Assembly (NCBI RefSeq): GCF_000002425.4
Contig: NC_037255.1
Coordinates: 10,124,436 to 10,188,435 of the forward strand
Reading direction: 5' to 3'
DNA from: Physcomitrium patens
Taxonomy: Eukaryota > Streptophyta > Bryopsida > Funariales > Funariaceae
DNA: 64,000 nucleotides
Made by a program: the position numbers and the translations under genes. Under the pieces are notes generated by a model, which saw nothing but the letters and a program-made list of their open reading frames with translations, did no database searches and was not told where the DNA came from. Positions 36,241-48,957 of the stretch are shown one piece after another (the stretch's first letter is position 1; every line of letters begins with the position of its first letter).

Positions 36241-39200
36241 GTCTTAAAGATTGTATGGTTTGTTGACCTTCATTAAAAATTATAATTTTAGGACTTTCAC
36301 ATTATTACTTAAAGTTCTATTTTTATTTTCATAATTTCATATAAATTTTTTTATCTTCATAAATTTACACAAAAATATGTCAATAATGACAAAGAAGTAT
36401 CTAGCAAATATATACCTTTCTATTATTATATTTATTATAAAGAATATTATAAATACTTATTAAAAAATAATTAATCTATCTTATAAAAAAATTTAGAGTT
36501 GAGCAATATTTCTTCTTCTTAAAATATCTTTGCATAATATAACATTAGTGCATGAGATCATCTGTTAATAAATATCAAAAAAAGTTTATTTATTTATTTA
36601 TTTCTAATTAAATTTATTAAATATTATAACTACATATTTTAGAATTCTTTATTAAATATTTTAAAGTTTTAGATTTTAGTCCATAGTTTATTGATATTCT
36701 TAGATATATATATATATAAGCTTAATAAAATTTATTAAAATATTCAAGAGAATCTTATCTATTAAAATCTTATATATTATTTAAATTGATGTAATTCTAT
36801 AATTAATATAATAAAAGTTTTGAAGAAAAATATAAAATCAAAAAAGAATTATTATTTTTATTATTATTATGTAATTTTGATACTTATCATAATCACATCT
36901 TTAAACTCTTTTTAAATTTTTTGTATTAATTTTAAAAAAACTATATTTATTTTGGTACTTTAATAAATAAATAAATAAAATTTTTATTTTTAAGTAATAC
37001 ATATATATATATATATATATATTATTTATATTTATATTTATATATTAATAATTAATTTAAATAAAGAAGAAATAAAATATTGTTATTAAAATTATATTTA
37101 ACATTATAGAATAGAACTTAATTGTTAATTATATAATTTTAGCTTCTATAATATATTTTGTTATTATATAGAATAGCACTTTTAAGGACCTAAAGGACTT
37201 TTTTTGATCATTAATAAAGTTCATATATGTTAAAAAAAGAAGCAACACAAACATTTAAAATTTTGGGATCTTAATGTTTTACTAATTGATGATTTTCCAA
37301 AAAAAACCTTCACCAATTTTACTTAGAATTGGTTTTAAATGCACTAATAAATAGTTAGATGTTAAAAAATATATTAAAAAGTTAATTCCAAGTGCTAAAT
37401 GTATCTAATATTGAATTCAACTAGCACAACAATTAAAAATTTATATAAGATAGAATCTATATATTTAAAAATTAATAAAATATTTTTAAGACATGTGATT
37501 ATATTTAATGTATTAAAATTTATTTGCAAAAAATAGTGAAATGATGTCAAAAATCTCAAGAATAATCTCTTAGATAATCATGATTTATTTCAAATCATCT
37601 ATTGAGATATAAATTTGACTTCAATTTTATTAAAACAACTATCTTAAAATCAACTAGTTAAACTTGTGTTGTTGTCATCAAAAATTGAATCTTCAGTATG
37701 TTGTAACCTATATGACTATTTATTATTAATAAAAGTCATTTACTAGATTGAGGAATATTGTTTCAAATTGAACTTACATGATTGGGAGTGAATTACAATT
37801 GTTAGCTTCTTAAGTAGTTCTATCTCCTCCCTCTCTGATTAAGCTTCTCCACTATCAGCCATGTGTAAGTGGATGGATGGATTGGCATTTTGTGCAGCAA
37901 AGTTTGAGAGGAGAAAGATGTTCATAGGATGAACAATAATGAAGTGGAACTGTTTTGGCATTTTTTAGTCTCTAGAATTTGATTGCCTTTTCTCTTCTTT
38001 GCATCCATGTAGACTCTTGACTTCTTAACTCCAATTAGCAACTTCCATGCCCACCTGCTGCATCTCATCTTGGGCCTCTTCTCATTCCACCTCTTCTCAT
38101 TCAGCAACATTGCCTCTATTTCTATCTTTTGTTTTGTGATCTCGACAGCCTTTGCTTTAGCATGTAAGCATGTTTTATCTACACTACATATGTTTCCATA
38201 TTTAGCTACTACCCATCACCACCTAACTTACTCACCAACTTAAACTTAGAACTTTAAGTCGAGACTTTGCTTCACTATGTGCTATAGGATTGATGTTTTC
38301 TAAATAATTGCACATCAAATATTTGAATCAAACAAAAAAAAACATCTAGGAGTACTTAGGGGGATTTAAATACTCCTTAATATTGCATGAATCATAATCT
38401 AAGTATATGTAGAGAAAATAATCCACCTAAAACACACAAACCAATGAAACAACATACACTGTTATTGGAAATTGTATTTGTAATTGAATACAAATACAAC
38501 TGCAAATCTTCAAAGTATATAGTGTTTTCAAATGTATACAATGTTTTACATGTATCAATGGAGAAAATGCATTTTTCACATGAATGTAGTTGAACAAAAT
38601 GGGGTCTTTGGCATGCTTAAGTTCTTGCTTGGCCCCTCTCAAATGATTTTAAATTTATTCCTTTGTTTCTATGCCTATGAAATTCCATGCACAAACTATA
38701 CCAACATATGATCAACCACAGCTAAAGGAATAAAATAATAATAATAATAATAATCACTACCAAGTACAACTCCAAATGAAATGAGCATTGGTAATTATAT
38801 TTCTTGAAGATGCCTCTTGAATACTTCTTCATGAGCTAGAGGCTTGATAAAAATATATGTTGCCTTCAAAGCTTTCTTTGTCATTGCTTGAGCCCTTGGA
38901 CATCAATATCTATAATAAAAATCTGTTGTACCACGATCAAAATACATCAGTTCTCAGGAAAGTAAAAAAAATATGAATCTATTAATTTGATGTTTGTAAT
39001 TGCAAGTATGGAATCAATGATTGAAGGATGTTTGTATCTTGTTGGCATATACTACAACTTCTATTATAGCCCAGCTTCAACTATTACCAAATAAACCAAA
39101 TTGAAACCTTATTTGTTGCATACTATATACAAATATGATTGTAGGAGGAATGACATTTTCAAAAGCATTTAAAAAACTCAAATGCTGTACTTTGGTAATT

Positions 39201-39489
39201 TTAGGCAAAAACTCTCCATTCTACCACAAAGTTGTGCATATAAGCACTACAATGAATTTTAATACATGTAACCTCTTCATAGAGACCTTTGAGAAGTCAT
39301 TAAGATGAAAAGTCATTAAGATGAGAAGCCTATCCCCCCATGTAACTCCCCTACAATGGACTAGAGACCAAGTTACAATTGAGCAAAGTTTATAATATGC
39401 TTATAGTTGTAGCAACAAAATATTATCATGCATTTCAATATGGTCTTTTAATACAATCAATGTTAACAAGCCCTGTAAATTCCAATTTT

Positions 39490-39491
<2 letters not shown>

Positions 39492-39519
<28 letters not shown>
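39492..39519. repeat. Poly(T) tract
   Basis: Run of 28 T. It could be the tail of an old retroposed sequence on the minus strand, but no body is recognisable. Confidence 0.85.
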
Positions 39520-39522
<3 letters not shown>

Positions 39523-40119
39523 AAAACAATGAAGCATGCAAACAATTACTAGACTACTTTATCTCCCGAGTTTGTCATGTATATTTGTCCCCCCTTAAGC
39601 TGTTTTATATAAGAGATAATATTGGGCTATATAAAATAGGCATCAATCATATTAAAGATATGATAAATGAAAACTTAGCACTTTCTAAGATGAAAAACCA
39701 AAATTGTTTAATTTTATAACCTTTCTACTAATTCCTCAAATTATAACTTTATCACACAAGATTTTTGATATTATCTAGAATTTTTTAGACAAGAGGTATA
39801 AATATTCAATCTAAAAAAATCATGTTAAAATCTCCAACCAAAATAATTAAAAATATTTATATTTTTTCTTTCTATTTTTTAAAGCAAGATAGAAACACAA
39901 ACATTTTATTTTAATATATAACAAACTTCAAAGCATCTATATAGTTAATTAAATAACATGTATTAGAGAGGAAAAAAAATTAAAACATTAAATCAATTTT
40001 AAACCATTATCATCAAAAATTACTTTCTAAAATACATCTTGTGAAGCAAAATCATCAAATAATAAAATCTCCAATGGCTACTATTTTTCCCATTTACCTT
40101 CGTTGTCAATATCTAATCA

Positions 40120-40158
40120 ATATTTCTACATTCCAAAGACTTTGGAATGTAGAAATAT
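40120..40158. repeat. Perfect 19-bp inverted repeat with 1-nt centre
   Basis: ATATTTCTACATTCCAAAG, one A, then its exact complement. It would form a tight hairpin or cruciform. Confidence 0.85.
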
Positions 40159-40880
40159 ATTTAACAATTAACCATGCTATCAACCAAAAAAAACACTTTA
40201 CAACATCACTCAATAATAAATTCAACAAAATCCTTCACAATATCCATAGCTCACTTAAGACTTTTAACAAGCAACTTTTTAAAAAATTAAACCGATCACT
40301 TATACAGGAGTTTTGTAACCCCTAATTGTAAATATCTACTTTTGAAGACAAATTGAAAGCAAATAAATAAATAAATAAATAAAATGATGACTTTAGACCA
40401 AAAAAAACACACATTTCAAAATAGAAAAGTATTATTTAAGATTACATAATAATAATAATAATAATAATATAACATAGAAGACACCCTCAAAGTGATCACA
40501 TTGAACAAAAGTAACTTCCAGAGTTTACAAATAGATTTGAAACAACAAACGAGATAGCTAGATGTACATTCATAAGAAATACGTCAAAAACATACATTTC
40601 CCATCTAAATATAGATCCTTGAAATAAATGCTACAGCATGTACCCATACTTTTTCTATAATTCAATAACACCTTTGAATAGGGGTTAACTCTTAGTTCCC
40701 GGAAAAAACAAAAAATAAATAAAAATAAACATACAAAAAAATAAACGAGCCAGCCACACGCATGCTTCAGTAGTTGGCATGAAAAGAGATCCAAGGATCC
40801 TAAAGAATCAGATGTGCACAAGGCACCTACTTGCTCATGAATTTCAACTCTTATTGAATTTTCCACTGTTAAGCATCGAG

Positions 40881-42243
40881 TTTCAGAGAAAAACTAAATT
40901 GCATCACCAGGACGAGAGATGGTAAGGTGTGCCTTACGATACTCACCACCAGGAGACAAGATCGACCAAGTAGTCTGCATTCGTGGATATCGGGTCCGAT
41001 CGAAACCATCCTCCAATCACTCTACTACAAACGATAAACTTGCATCGGGACACCTCGAATATGTCCCGATGTACACGTGTGTACATCTCGAATGCAAAAG
41101 TACTCCCTCTTTTTGCAGTACACTTGGGACATATTCAACTCCTGCAAGATCTTTCTCCGATTAAATCCTCATGAAAGAGAGAGAAGATAAAAACTAAAGT
41201 TGGACATGATCTAGATTAACTGCTACAGAAGAGATTCTCTTATCCCATCACATCATACAATCCATGACTCACCTGCGATTAATTACTGCAAACGCTGTTG
41301 CAGACCCTTCCTGAGATAGATAGTTGGACTCTCTCACGTGCCTAAATCGACAGAAGATAATTGTGAAAAAAATACGATGCAACATGACCCGAGAACTGAC
41401 TAATTGTCCTTTGTAGCACCCCAAAAAAATTACGTATCCCTTCGAAAGTCACAGGTACCAACAAATTACAAACTTCTGAACAGCAAGAACTAGTTCTACT
41501 TAGATCAACAATTGATAGAATCAGACCACAATGATACAACTGATCCTTTGCACTTTCTCAAACCTTTCCTCACAGCTCCACATATTCATGTCACTATGCG
41601 AGGACAACAAAGCTGTAATATACTATTCAATTGCTGTCAGAACAAAGACAACAAGGTTCATTTCTTTTTTTCCAAAGATTGTACAGTTCCCGCACTGGGT
41701 CAGCAGCATGTTGAAAAAAATGCTGACAAATTCCTCACTGCTTGATCCCCTAACTGACGCTGTGCTGACTGGAGCTCAAAAAGCCCTCCGATTTTTCCGC
41801 AGACAGCATCTAAAATGAGCAGCTAGGGTAGAACTGTCAAAACCAGAAGTGCATCCACGACTAACTTCCTCTTCTTTTCCTTATGCTAACTCAATCGTCA
41901 CGTAAAACTGACCGTTCCCCATAAGCTCTCTACACCTAAAGGACTATGGGTTTCTGGGTTACTCCCTAATCTTCATCTACAAGGAGAGTCGAATGCCTTT
42001 ACACAGATTTACAACTTTCACCCAGGAGCTCCCATCATCAGTTGCTGCATCTGCATGATCAATAGTGCATATCACGGCCATCAATCCTTAACTAAAAATA
42101 TGCAGGACACCTAAAAGAAACAAAGAAAAAGAAGACAGCAGCAATAGCAAAACAACAACAACAAGAAGCAAAGCCAGAACTAATTGCGAAGAAAGAAAAC
42201 AAACCTTGTCATTTCAAAGATGCAGAAACAGAAGCCTGTAATA
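40881..42243 (-). other. Probable 3' UTR and downstream region of NF-YB
   Basis: Base composition rises from AT-rich to about half GC, and no convincing open frame is present on either strand. A donor-like AAG|GTTTGT on the minus strand near 42204-42210 suggests that the 3' UTR may itself be spliced. The end of the transcript cannot be fixed. Confidence 0.35.
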
Positions 42244-44934
42244 CTAATAATGTTGAACCTGGTAGTTGCCAGGATTCATCATCTGCAAACCAATCCATTC
42301 CAGGAGAAGTAGCAATAGTCAAGTGCATGATTCAATATACGAAACTAACGCTGTCACAGCTTGATCAGCTTTTACTTTTGCCAACAAAATTAGTTTAAGT
42401 GCCAAATTAACACTTAACAATAATGAAACATGAAATTCGTACACATACAGCAATGCACAGCTGTTCACAATGAACACATCTTGCATTGTAGACTGAACTT
42501 CATAACAAAATTCACGTAAAACACACAATCATAAACACAAGAAACGAAAAAAATGCAAGAATAAACGAGGGTAAAACCAAACAAACCTGCGCTTGCATGT
42601 AAGGGTTATAGCCTCCTTGCTGCACCATCTAACAATCGAGAACGACAGTTAGCAAGAATCACACAAGCTCTTCCACACAACGAGGTGCAATAGCACTTGG
42701 CCAATTGTAGAAAACGTAAAGACTTTCAAATCATTGCAAAAATCTAACTGATTATTAATGCTCTGAACCTTTCTGGGCTATGCACTCGCTGATTAGCTGA
42801 ATGTTATTCACTTTGCTCAAAAGTCCATTACTGTAGATCCACAAAATGAAAGGGTAGACTCGACCATCCTTTCAAGTACACAATCTGGCATTCCTGATTG
42901 TACGTCAACAATACTAAAAGGAGTGATTGATGTATGAGCCGAACAGCACCTTCACCAGTCCTTCAGAGAAAAAGTCTTGGCACAGAACATGCAGGGCCTT
43001 CAAAATCTAAGACTCGATCTAAAATCAAGTAAGAGCAGCATTACAAGCCCACCTGAACGCCAGGAGATACCATGCCACTTCCCTCCTTCTTGCCAGAAGA
43101 TGATTCACCAGCCTTGTTCGTCAGAGCACCCTACACCACCAACGAAGGTATAAAGAAATGCTGAACGTATGAAATTGTGAAAGCATCTATACTTATAGTT
43201 CAGTAAAATAAAATGATAAATGATAAAACTGTTTGAACTCTGTCACAGCATAGAGATATGGAATGCAATATTAATTCCTTCAGCACAACCAAATAGTAGT
43301 AGAAATACCGCTGGATCATACCAGGGCAATTTACAGAACCATCAGCAAGATGACAAACTCCTGGCTGTGGTACAGTATTGCCTCTTACGACATAATTACT
43401 ACAGTTCACTTCATTTTAGTTCATTGTTCAGAACACATTAATCAAAATATGGCTCTAAAAATGCAGAACAACAAAATACCATCAACACAGCCACAGTACT
43501 CCCACATGGAACATAGTGATAATAGTGAAGGTCTAGCATACCTCAGTCTGGAAGCCAACCGAGTCGATTTACCACACATGCCAATGAAAATGAATTAGTC
43601 CTTGAATTCATGCTGCAGCGATGATCTAAAAAATGCTCTGAGCAATCAACCATAAGCAAAATACTAGTGCTCTTTCACTGCAAAAATCCTGACCTACTCA
43701 TTACCTTGAAAGCAGCATACAAGTTAGGGTTGGACAAGTGTTGTGGAATAATTAAACACATACCACATATTAAGAGACTCCTGCATGCATGTAAGGGAGC
43801 TTCGGGAGCAGACCAAAATAAAGGTAACCAAACTGTAGGAGAAAGATAGAGCAGTCAAGCAGGTCTTGAGAAAGGAGCGAACAGATAACAGCGAAAGTAC
43901 CTCTCTGTACTTGTGAAGGTAAACCTTCAGCGGCTCGACGTAGTCTTCAAACCCTAATGTGCTCATGGCCCAAAGTAAATCATCTCCATTGATCGTCTTT
44001 CTCTTTTCCCGCTGACACTTGTCGCTAGCTCTGTAATAGGTCAAGGAAAACGGCAGACAATGCGGTGCAGGGAGGACAAACAAAAATAACGCCAAGTTTT
44101 ACATTGTACACATGATCAAAGAAACCATCAAACCAAAATAGACTCCACTATGAAACGAAGAGACACAAAGACAATCACCGTTTCTTCAGCAGACACAATC
44201 ATATTATGACAACCCGCACAATGATGATCTAAGGCACTGTGATGTTATGAGAAAAGCCAGTCACACGAACCAGACAACTTGCATGTTGCGGAGCAGAAAG
44301 TATCGACTCACAAGAATTTGTTCCGGACTGCAGACATGTAACTGAAAAGCGGCTAAAAGCTGAAACTGGAACAGAATTGGGGGATCTAAGCAAAGAAACA
44401 TAGCTGTTGTGCATGTTACGAACTGTTGAATTCGGTAGAAATCATTAACGGCAAGTTTCCTCAGCTAAGAATGCAAGGTACAACACAAGCAGGAAGTAAG
44501 ACGAAAGGACATCGAAACCAGGAACAATTGAGTGAACCTAACTCCATAAGAAAGTTACGGGAGGTAATAGAACTGCTTCAGTAACTTAACGCCAACGTTA
44601 TTACGGTCCAACGGCCACATTAGCGGACGTAAAGAAACAGTAAGACAAGGGCAACATGCGACATATGACACCGAAAAACCATATCAAATGGATACTCGCT
44701 CGTGATGAAACTGATGAATTCGGAAACACACTCTTGAACTGTCTCCTTCGCATCTTTGGCAATCTTGGCATTAGCAGGCAACGCCTTCTTCATGATGCGG
44801 CTAATATTAGCGATTGGCAGGAAACGATCCTGCTCGCGAACGCTGGAGTTATCCCTCTCACCACTCCCATGGTTACCCCCGTAATCATCCGAGTGTGGAC
44901 TGTCTTGACTGCCAGGACTTCCAGCCTCAGCCAT
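42244..44934 (-). CDS. NF-YB: NF-YB, CCAAT-binding factor subunit B (non-LEC1 type)
   Basis: Histone-fold subunit that pairs with NF-YC and NF-YA to bind CCAAT boxes in the nucleus. Coding exons on the minus strand: 44934-44696, 44030-43901, 43130-43053, 42628-42587, 42282-42244; all phases fit and give 175 aa. The core runs from about residue 33 ([18 protein letters not shown]) to about 123 (ending HKYRE) and includes [19 protein letters not shown]. At the position where LEC1 proteins have Asp this protein has Lys60 (KIAKDAKE), which places it in the non-LEC1 class. The N-terminus is short, acidic and Gly/Ser-rich; the C-terminus ends YQVQHY. Start: first ATG in the frame after an in-frame run with an acceptor just upstream. 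The three small 3' exons are judged from frame and splice sites. Confidence 0.93.
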
Positions 44935-45990
44935 TGAACTTATATTCCTACACCACCATGTCAAGGTGAGCCTCACGTCAAACAACAACACATTCTCAAC
45001 CGCTTACTCACATTCATTTATACTCTCAGTGCTACCAACTCCGTAAAAAAGGAACACTCCATCCTCACATTTCATCACTTTCGTATGACCTGCTCCTCAG
45101 CATCACAACCGCCAACATTAAGCTCCCAACAACCCTCCCACACTAAAGCACAACCCCATCGACGCTCATTCATACACACTTCAAGAACGTCTCTCTCATT
45201 GACCAATAAAGAAATGTAATGAATCACTCGGCCGCCAACTCAACCCTCAGGCAAAACACTTCGCCCGCCTCTGGAACTCGTAAACGCAGCTAAACAAACC
45301 TCACATGCCGTGTCAAGTCACAAAAAGTTCACCTACGAGAGGCTTTTGACGGTATCGCTGCTGCTGCTGGTGCTAGACTTGGTATCAAATACAGGCGATA
45401 AGCGGTCGGACTGCTCTACGAAACATACAAACTCACCTAAAGGGAAGGCCTAGACGAATGCCGTGGGTTGGAGAGAGGAGCCTGCCCAGCAAAGCGAGAC
45501 GCCGATGAAGTAAAAGGGTAAGTATTCCCAGGAGGCAATGAAGAAGGGAGGGAGGGAGGGAGGGAAGGGAGAGGGGGTCCGGTGTGGCGGAGGGAAGGGG
45601 AGGTCGAAGGGGAAGGAGAAGGGGACAACAACGTCTGCAGCGTATGTATGAGCTGCAGGAAGAGAGGGAGGAGGGTGAGATCGGTGCGAGGGAGGGAGGC
45701 AAGGGTAGCACGGAGGCAAAGCGGGCAACAGGAGGGAGAGAGGGAGGCTGGTTTGGCAGAGGGACGACGCTGTGCGCTTTCCCCATTGGCACATAGCCGC
45801 CCTTTACCACTTGTCTCTCTCCTCAACTCCCTCCTCCTCTGGCTCTCACCCAAGGCTTTCCCGACCTCCCTACAGTCACCGTCGACGTGTTCTGGCGGCT
45901 GCGTCCGTTCCACGTTGGGTAGAGACCGACGACGGACGACGCTTATGAGCAGTTCACCGCCTGTGCCGTCCACTTCCCTGCCACGACCTG
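44935..45990 (-). promoter_or_regulatory. NF-YB 5' UTR with probable intron and pyrimidine-rich leader
   Basis: Minus strand has a strong donor CTTTAG|GTGAGT at 45437/45436 and an acceptor GTGTAG|G at 44948/44947, suggesting a leader exon (about 45438-45990) and a 489-bp UTR intron. The leader exon is GC-rich and almost wholly pyrimidine over long stretches. The transcription start is not determinable. Confidence 0.45.
45546..45577 (+). repeat. G-quadruplex-forming run
   Basis: Five GGG blocks separated by single A, then GGG and GGGGG. On the plus strand this meets the strict G3-N1 quadruplex pattern; the minus (presumed sense) strand would be C-rich. Confidence 0.8.
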
Positions 45991-46059
45991 AACGCGCGTT
46001 CCGTTCCTCGCATTGTTAAGTTTCTCTGGGGCCCACGCCTTCGTCCGCCTCCCCCGTCC

Positions 46060-47640
46060 TCTGAGGGAGCTCACTACTCGTATAATTTTTTTAATTTTAA
46101 TTTAATTATGTAACTTTACTACCCTGGGGCAAATTGCCCCATCTTAGTAGAATGGCGTACCATGCTGCTCCTTGCGCTTCATGGGTTTCGTCATCTTGCT
46201 TTCTCTGGAGAAATTGCAGGTTCTTCACCAGTCCTACAAAATTCCAACATGGATGATGAAGCCCAAACCACGTTTATTCATTATGTGGATGGATGACATG
46301 GTTCATTCGTCCTTCCGAATTCACACCAGGGGACTTCTTTCCTCTCTCTCACTCCTGTCCTCCTCCTCCTCCAGGTCAGGTTTTCGTGTCCGCTCTTTTC
46401 TACCTTGTATAGACTCGTTAATGAATTTCCATGTCGATGATAAAGGACTCTTTCGATGTAGTTCGTGGATGAATTTTTCTTCATCCGTATACGATTCATC
46501 CCGTACATTCATCTCGTATATTCATCCAATTCTCAACGCACAATTTTCTCATCCCAGTACACAAGGCAGTGTCTTTTTACTTTTGAAATTTGCGTCCTTT
46601 TTTTCTTTTCTCCACATATTTATTTATTTATTTATTTGTTTTCATTCTTACTTGTACTTCTTCCCTTTCAATCAGTAAAAAATAAAATCCCCTGCACTGG
46701 AAATACTGTTTTACAAAAGGGAGAGCTTCCGAAGTGGAAAATGTTTAGTGCATTTATTATGTGTTGTTGTTGGTTTATTTGTTTATTTATGTGTTGTTGT
46801 AGGATTTATTTATTTGTTTATTTTTAGGTTGATTCATGGAACACGGCTATTGAAAACAAGTATTAGCAAAGAGGATTAGAATATACAAATCCATCAAAAG
46901 TAATAAAAAAATTATTTTAATTTCCAGGTTGTAAGATAAACTTGAATATTGATGCAGGTTTTTTTTATATTTTTTTAATCCAAAGGAAGGAAAATTAAAA
47001 TAAAAAATAAATAAAAAATCAGAACTTGGCTTAAATTTAATAAGTAACTCCATGCACGTGTTGATTTCTGTTCATTTGTAAATACTATGTTCTCATTTCA
47101 AGAATGTTTTTGTTGTTGACAGTGTTGACATCAGCACTCAAGTAAAGACAATTTGATTCACATTTTTTAAAAAATACATATATTATCTTTTGTGCATAAC
47201 TCTTGTATATTAATTTTTCAAAAAGAGAAACCTAGAATGTAGCGTGATTCTGCGTTTATGCTTGTCAGAGGGTGCAGTGCCCAAAATACAATAAGAAAAA
47301 CACCAACATGCATATATTGTAAATGTTAATATCATTTGTGCTATTGTTAATTTCCACCAAATTTGAAGATGGGTACATGTCTAAGAAAAAAGACAATCAG
47401 GATACTACTAATACAAAATTCGAAATGTCCATTGTTGTCCTTTGTTGTCCAACACGAGCACTTGATGATAAGAACACATTCAGTGATGCTTGTGGCACAA
47501 CTCTCTCTTAATGATAAATTTTATTTATTTTCCTTTTCCATAAAATAAGTATTAGTTGAAAGCTCCAGTTATTACCAACTGCACCCATTCAACTCCCAAA
47601 GTCGTGAAGACGTGCACACACCCCCCCCCCCTCCCCCAAC
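46060..47640. other. Non-coding spacer upstream of NF-YB
   Basis: AT-rich with TTTA repeats near 46616-46640 and a small inverted repeat GGGGCAA-A-TTGCCCC near 46126. A 168-codon plus-strand open frame at 46172 is Ser/Phe-rich low-complexity sequence and not convincing. C11-T-C5 at 47621-47637. Confidence 0.5.
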
Positions 47641-48830
47641 AGTTAAACCCTAAAGTGGAGCAAACCGCTTGAAACGCCTGCAAAATGCTTCATCACCAGA
47701 ATAGGGTTAAAAGGCTGCACTTTGACTGCAGGAAGACGTTGAGAATATCGAAAAGAGAAAAAGAAAACATCAGTGGGAAAATTAACTCTGATGAAGTGAG
47801 AAGAATTTACAAGCACGAAGAAGCTCATGGAAAAAATAGGCCGAAGTCGTTTACTAGCCACGTCATGAGATTACAGGCTTTAGAATCTCTCAATCAAACG
47901 TCAAGCGGTTCCCCCATTCCCTGAATCTTGTGCTGCACCCGCCAAGTCAGCCCTAAAATCATAACGTCGATCGCACACGCACAGCAATTGCGTGGATGAG
48001 AAGGAGGGAGCACAGTAGGTTTGCTGGCTGGCGAAGTATCCCGACGGAAGGGATAAGGGCCCCCCGAACCTGAGATTTCCAGTCCTTCGGGAATGGGGTT
48101 TCCTTAACCGCCTCAGACCGCCCGCAATCGCATCCACTTGCTCACCAAGTTGCCAGTTCTGTGCGTTCGCGGGTGGCTTGAGAATTGACTCCGTCGAGAG
48201 ATCTCACGGAGGTTCCGCACCACGACGAACGGTTTATTCGTGAAGCGAGAGACAGAAACAGAGAGAGAGGGTTTTTCGTCACTGTGAGCTTCTTCACCAC
48301 ACTGCTTTCGCTCTCTCTATCTCTACTCCCCATCTGTGAGTGCAATTGGTCTCTAGTGGCAATTTTAGGCTTTCGTCCTACTCAGAGTTGTCTGCATTGA
48401 TACTGGCGACCCGAGAACGCCCGCTCGATCCCCGAGTCCATGCGGCGGGCGGTGATGGGAAGAAGAAGAACAATAACAACAACAACAAAAACACGAGGAG
48501 GATGGATTCCACACCTTTTTCCTTTTTTCTATGTACGGAGGAGCCACGTGTGCAGAGTACAGTTCCGTGTGTAATCTGCGTCGAAGGATTTTCGCCTCCC
48601 CTCCCTTCTGGTTTTCGTGTGGAACGGACTCCCAAGGAGCGCTGATGACCAAAGGTTCGGCTGGTTCATGTATATGCGTGCTCACCACTTCTTCCACAAG
48701 TGGGGAGCTCCAGGCCCAAGCATCGCCACGTGTGTATTTATTAGCGTTAAAGTTAAGTTTGAAGTGTGAACTTAACAGCTGGGCGAACAATAAATAAGGT
48801 TGGAAAGGGAGTAATTATGGGAAGTATCTA
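47641..48830. other. GC-richer island, no identifiable gene
   Basis: About 1.2 kb with raised GC, a GA/CT-rich stretch resembling a transcription start region (48240-48340) and an AAC-repeat (48468-48490). Short open frames exist on both strands (for example 47685-47924 and 48340-48645, plus) but none matches a family I know. Confidence 0.35.
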
Positions 48831-48854
48831 TGATCCCTCCCCCACCCAATACAA

Positions 48855-48858
<4 letters not shown>

Positions 48859-48887
<29 letters not shown>
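48859..48887. repeat. (TA)n microsatellite
   Basis: TA run directly next to the small MITE copy; such elements often insert at TA runs. Confidence 0.85.
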
Positions 48888-48888
48888 A

Positions 48889-48957
48889 GAAATTGTTAAA
48901 TGGATCAATATTGATTGAAAACCAATGAAAAAATGGTTGGGTCAATTTAACAATTCC
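48889..48957. mobile_element. Short MITE-like hairpin, relative of 14720-14876
   Basis: 69 bp, starting GAAATTGTTAAATGGATCAA and ending GGGTCAATTTAACAATTCC. The ends are inverted repeats of each other and match the ends of the 157-bp element, while the middle is much shorter and different. No clear target duplication. Confidence 0.65.

Larger units (their letters stand above)
36246..40880. other. AT-rich spacer
   Basis: No gene recognised. Contains TA and TAAA runs, a T28 run at 39492-39519, a perfect inverted repeat at 40120-40158 and a purine-rich minus-strand open frame at 37922-38110 of unknown meaning. Confidence 0.6.

Noticed and set aside
37922..38110. Purine-rich minus-strand open frame
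   Set aside because: Charged peptide without a recognisable motif; too short and isolated to call a gene.
45437..45973. Long overlapping open frames on both strands around 45.4-46.0 kb
   Set aside because: They come from the stop-poor GGA/CCT-rich tract; the peptides are Arg/Gly or Ser/Pro/Leu low complexity and fit a 5' UTR better than a protein.
46172..46678. 168-codon plus-strand open frame
   Set aside because: Composition is driven by TTC/TCC repeats and TTTA runs, with no domain, no splice context and a shadow frame on the other strand.
47621..47637. C11-T-C5 tract as an i-motif or regulatory site
   Set aside because: A plain homopolymer without the spaced four-block pattern needed; not linked to any gene.
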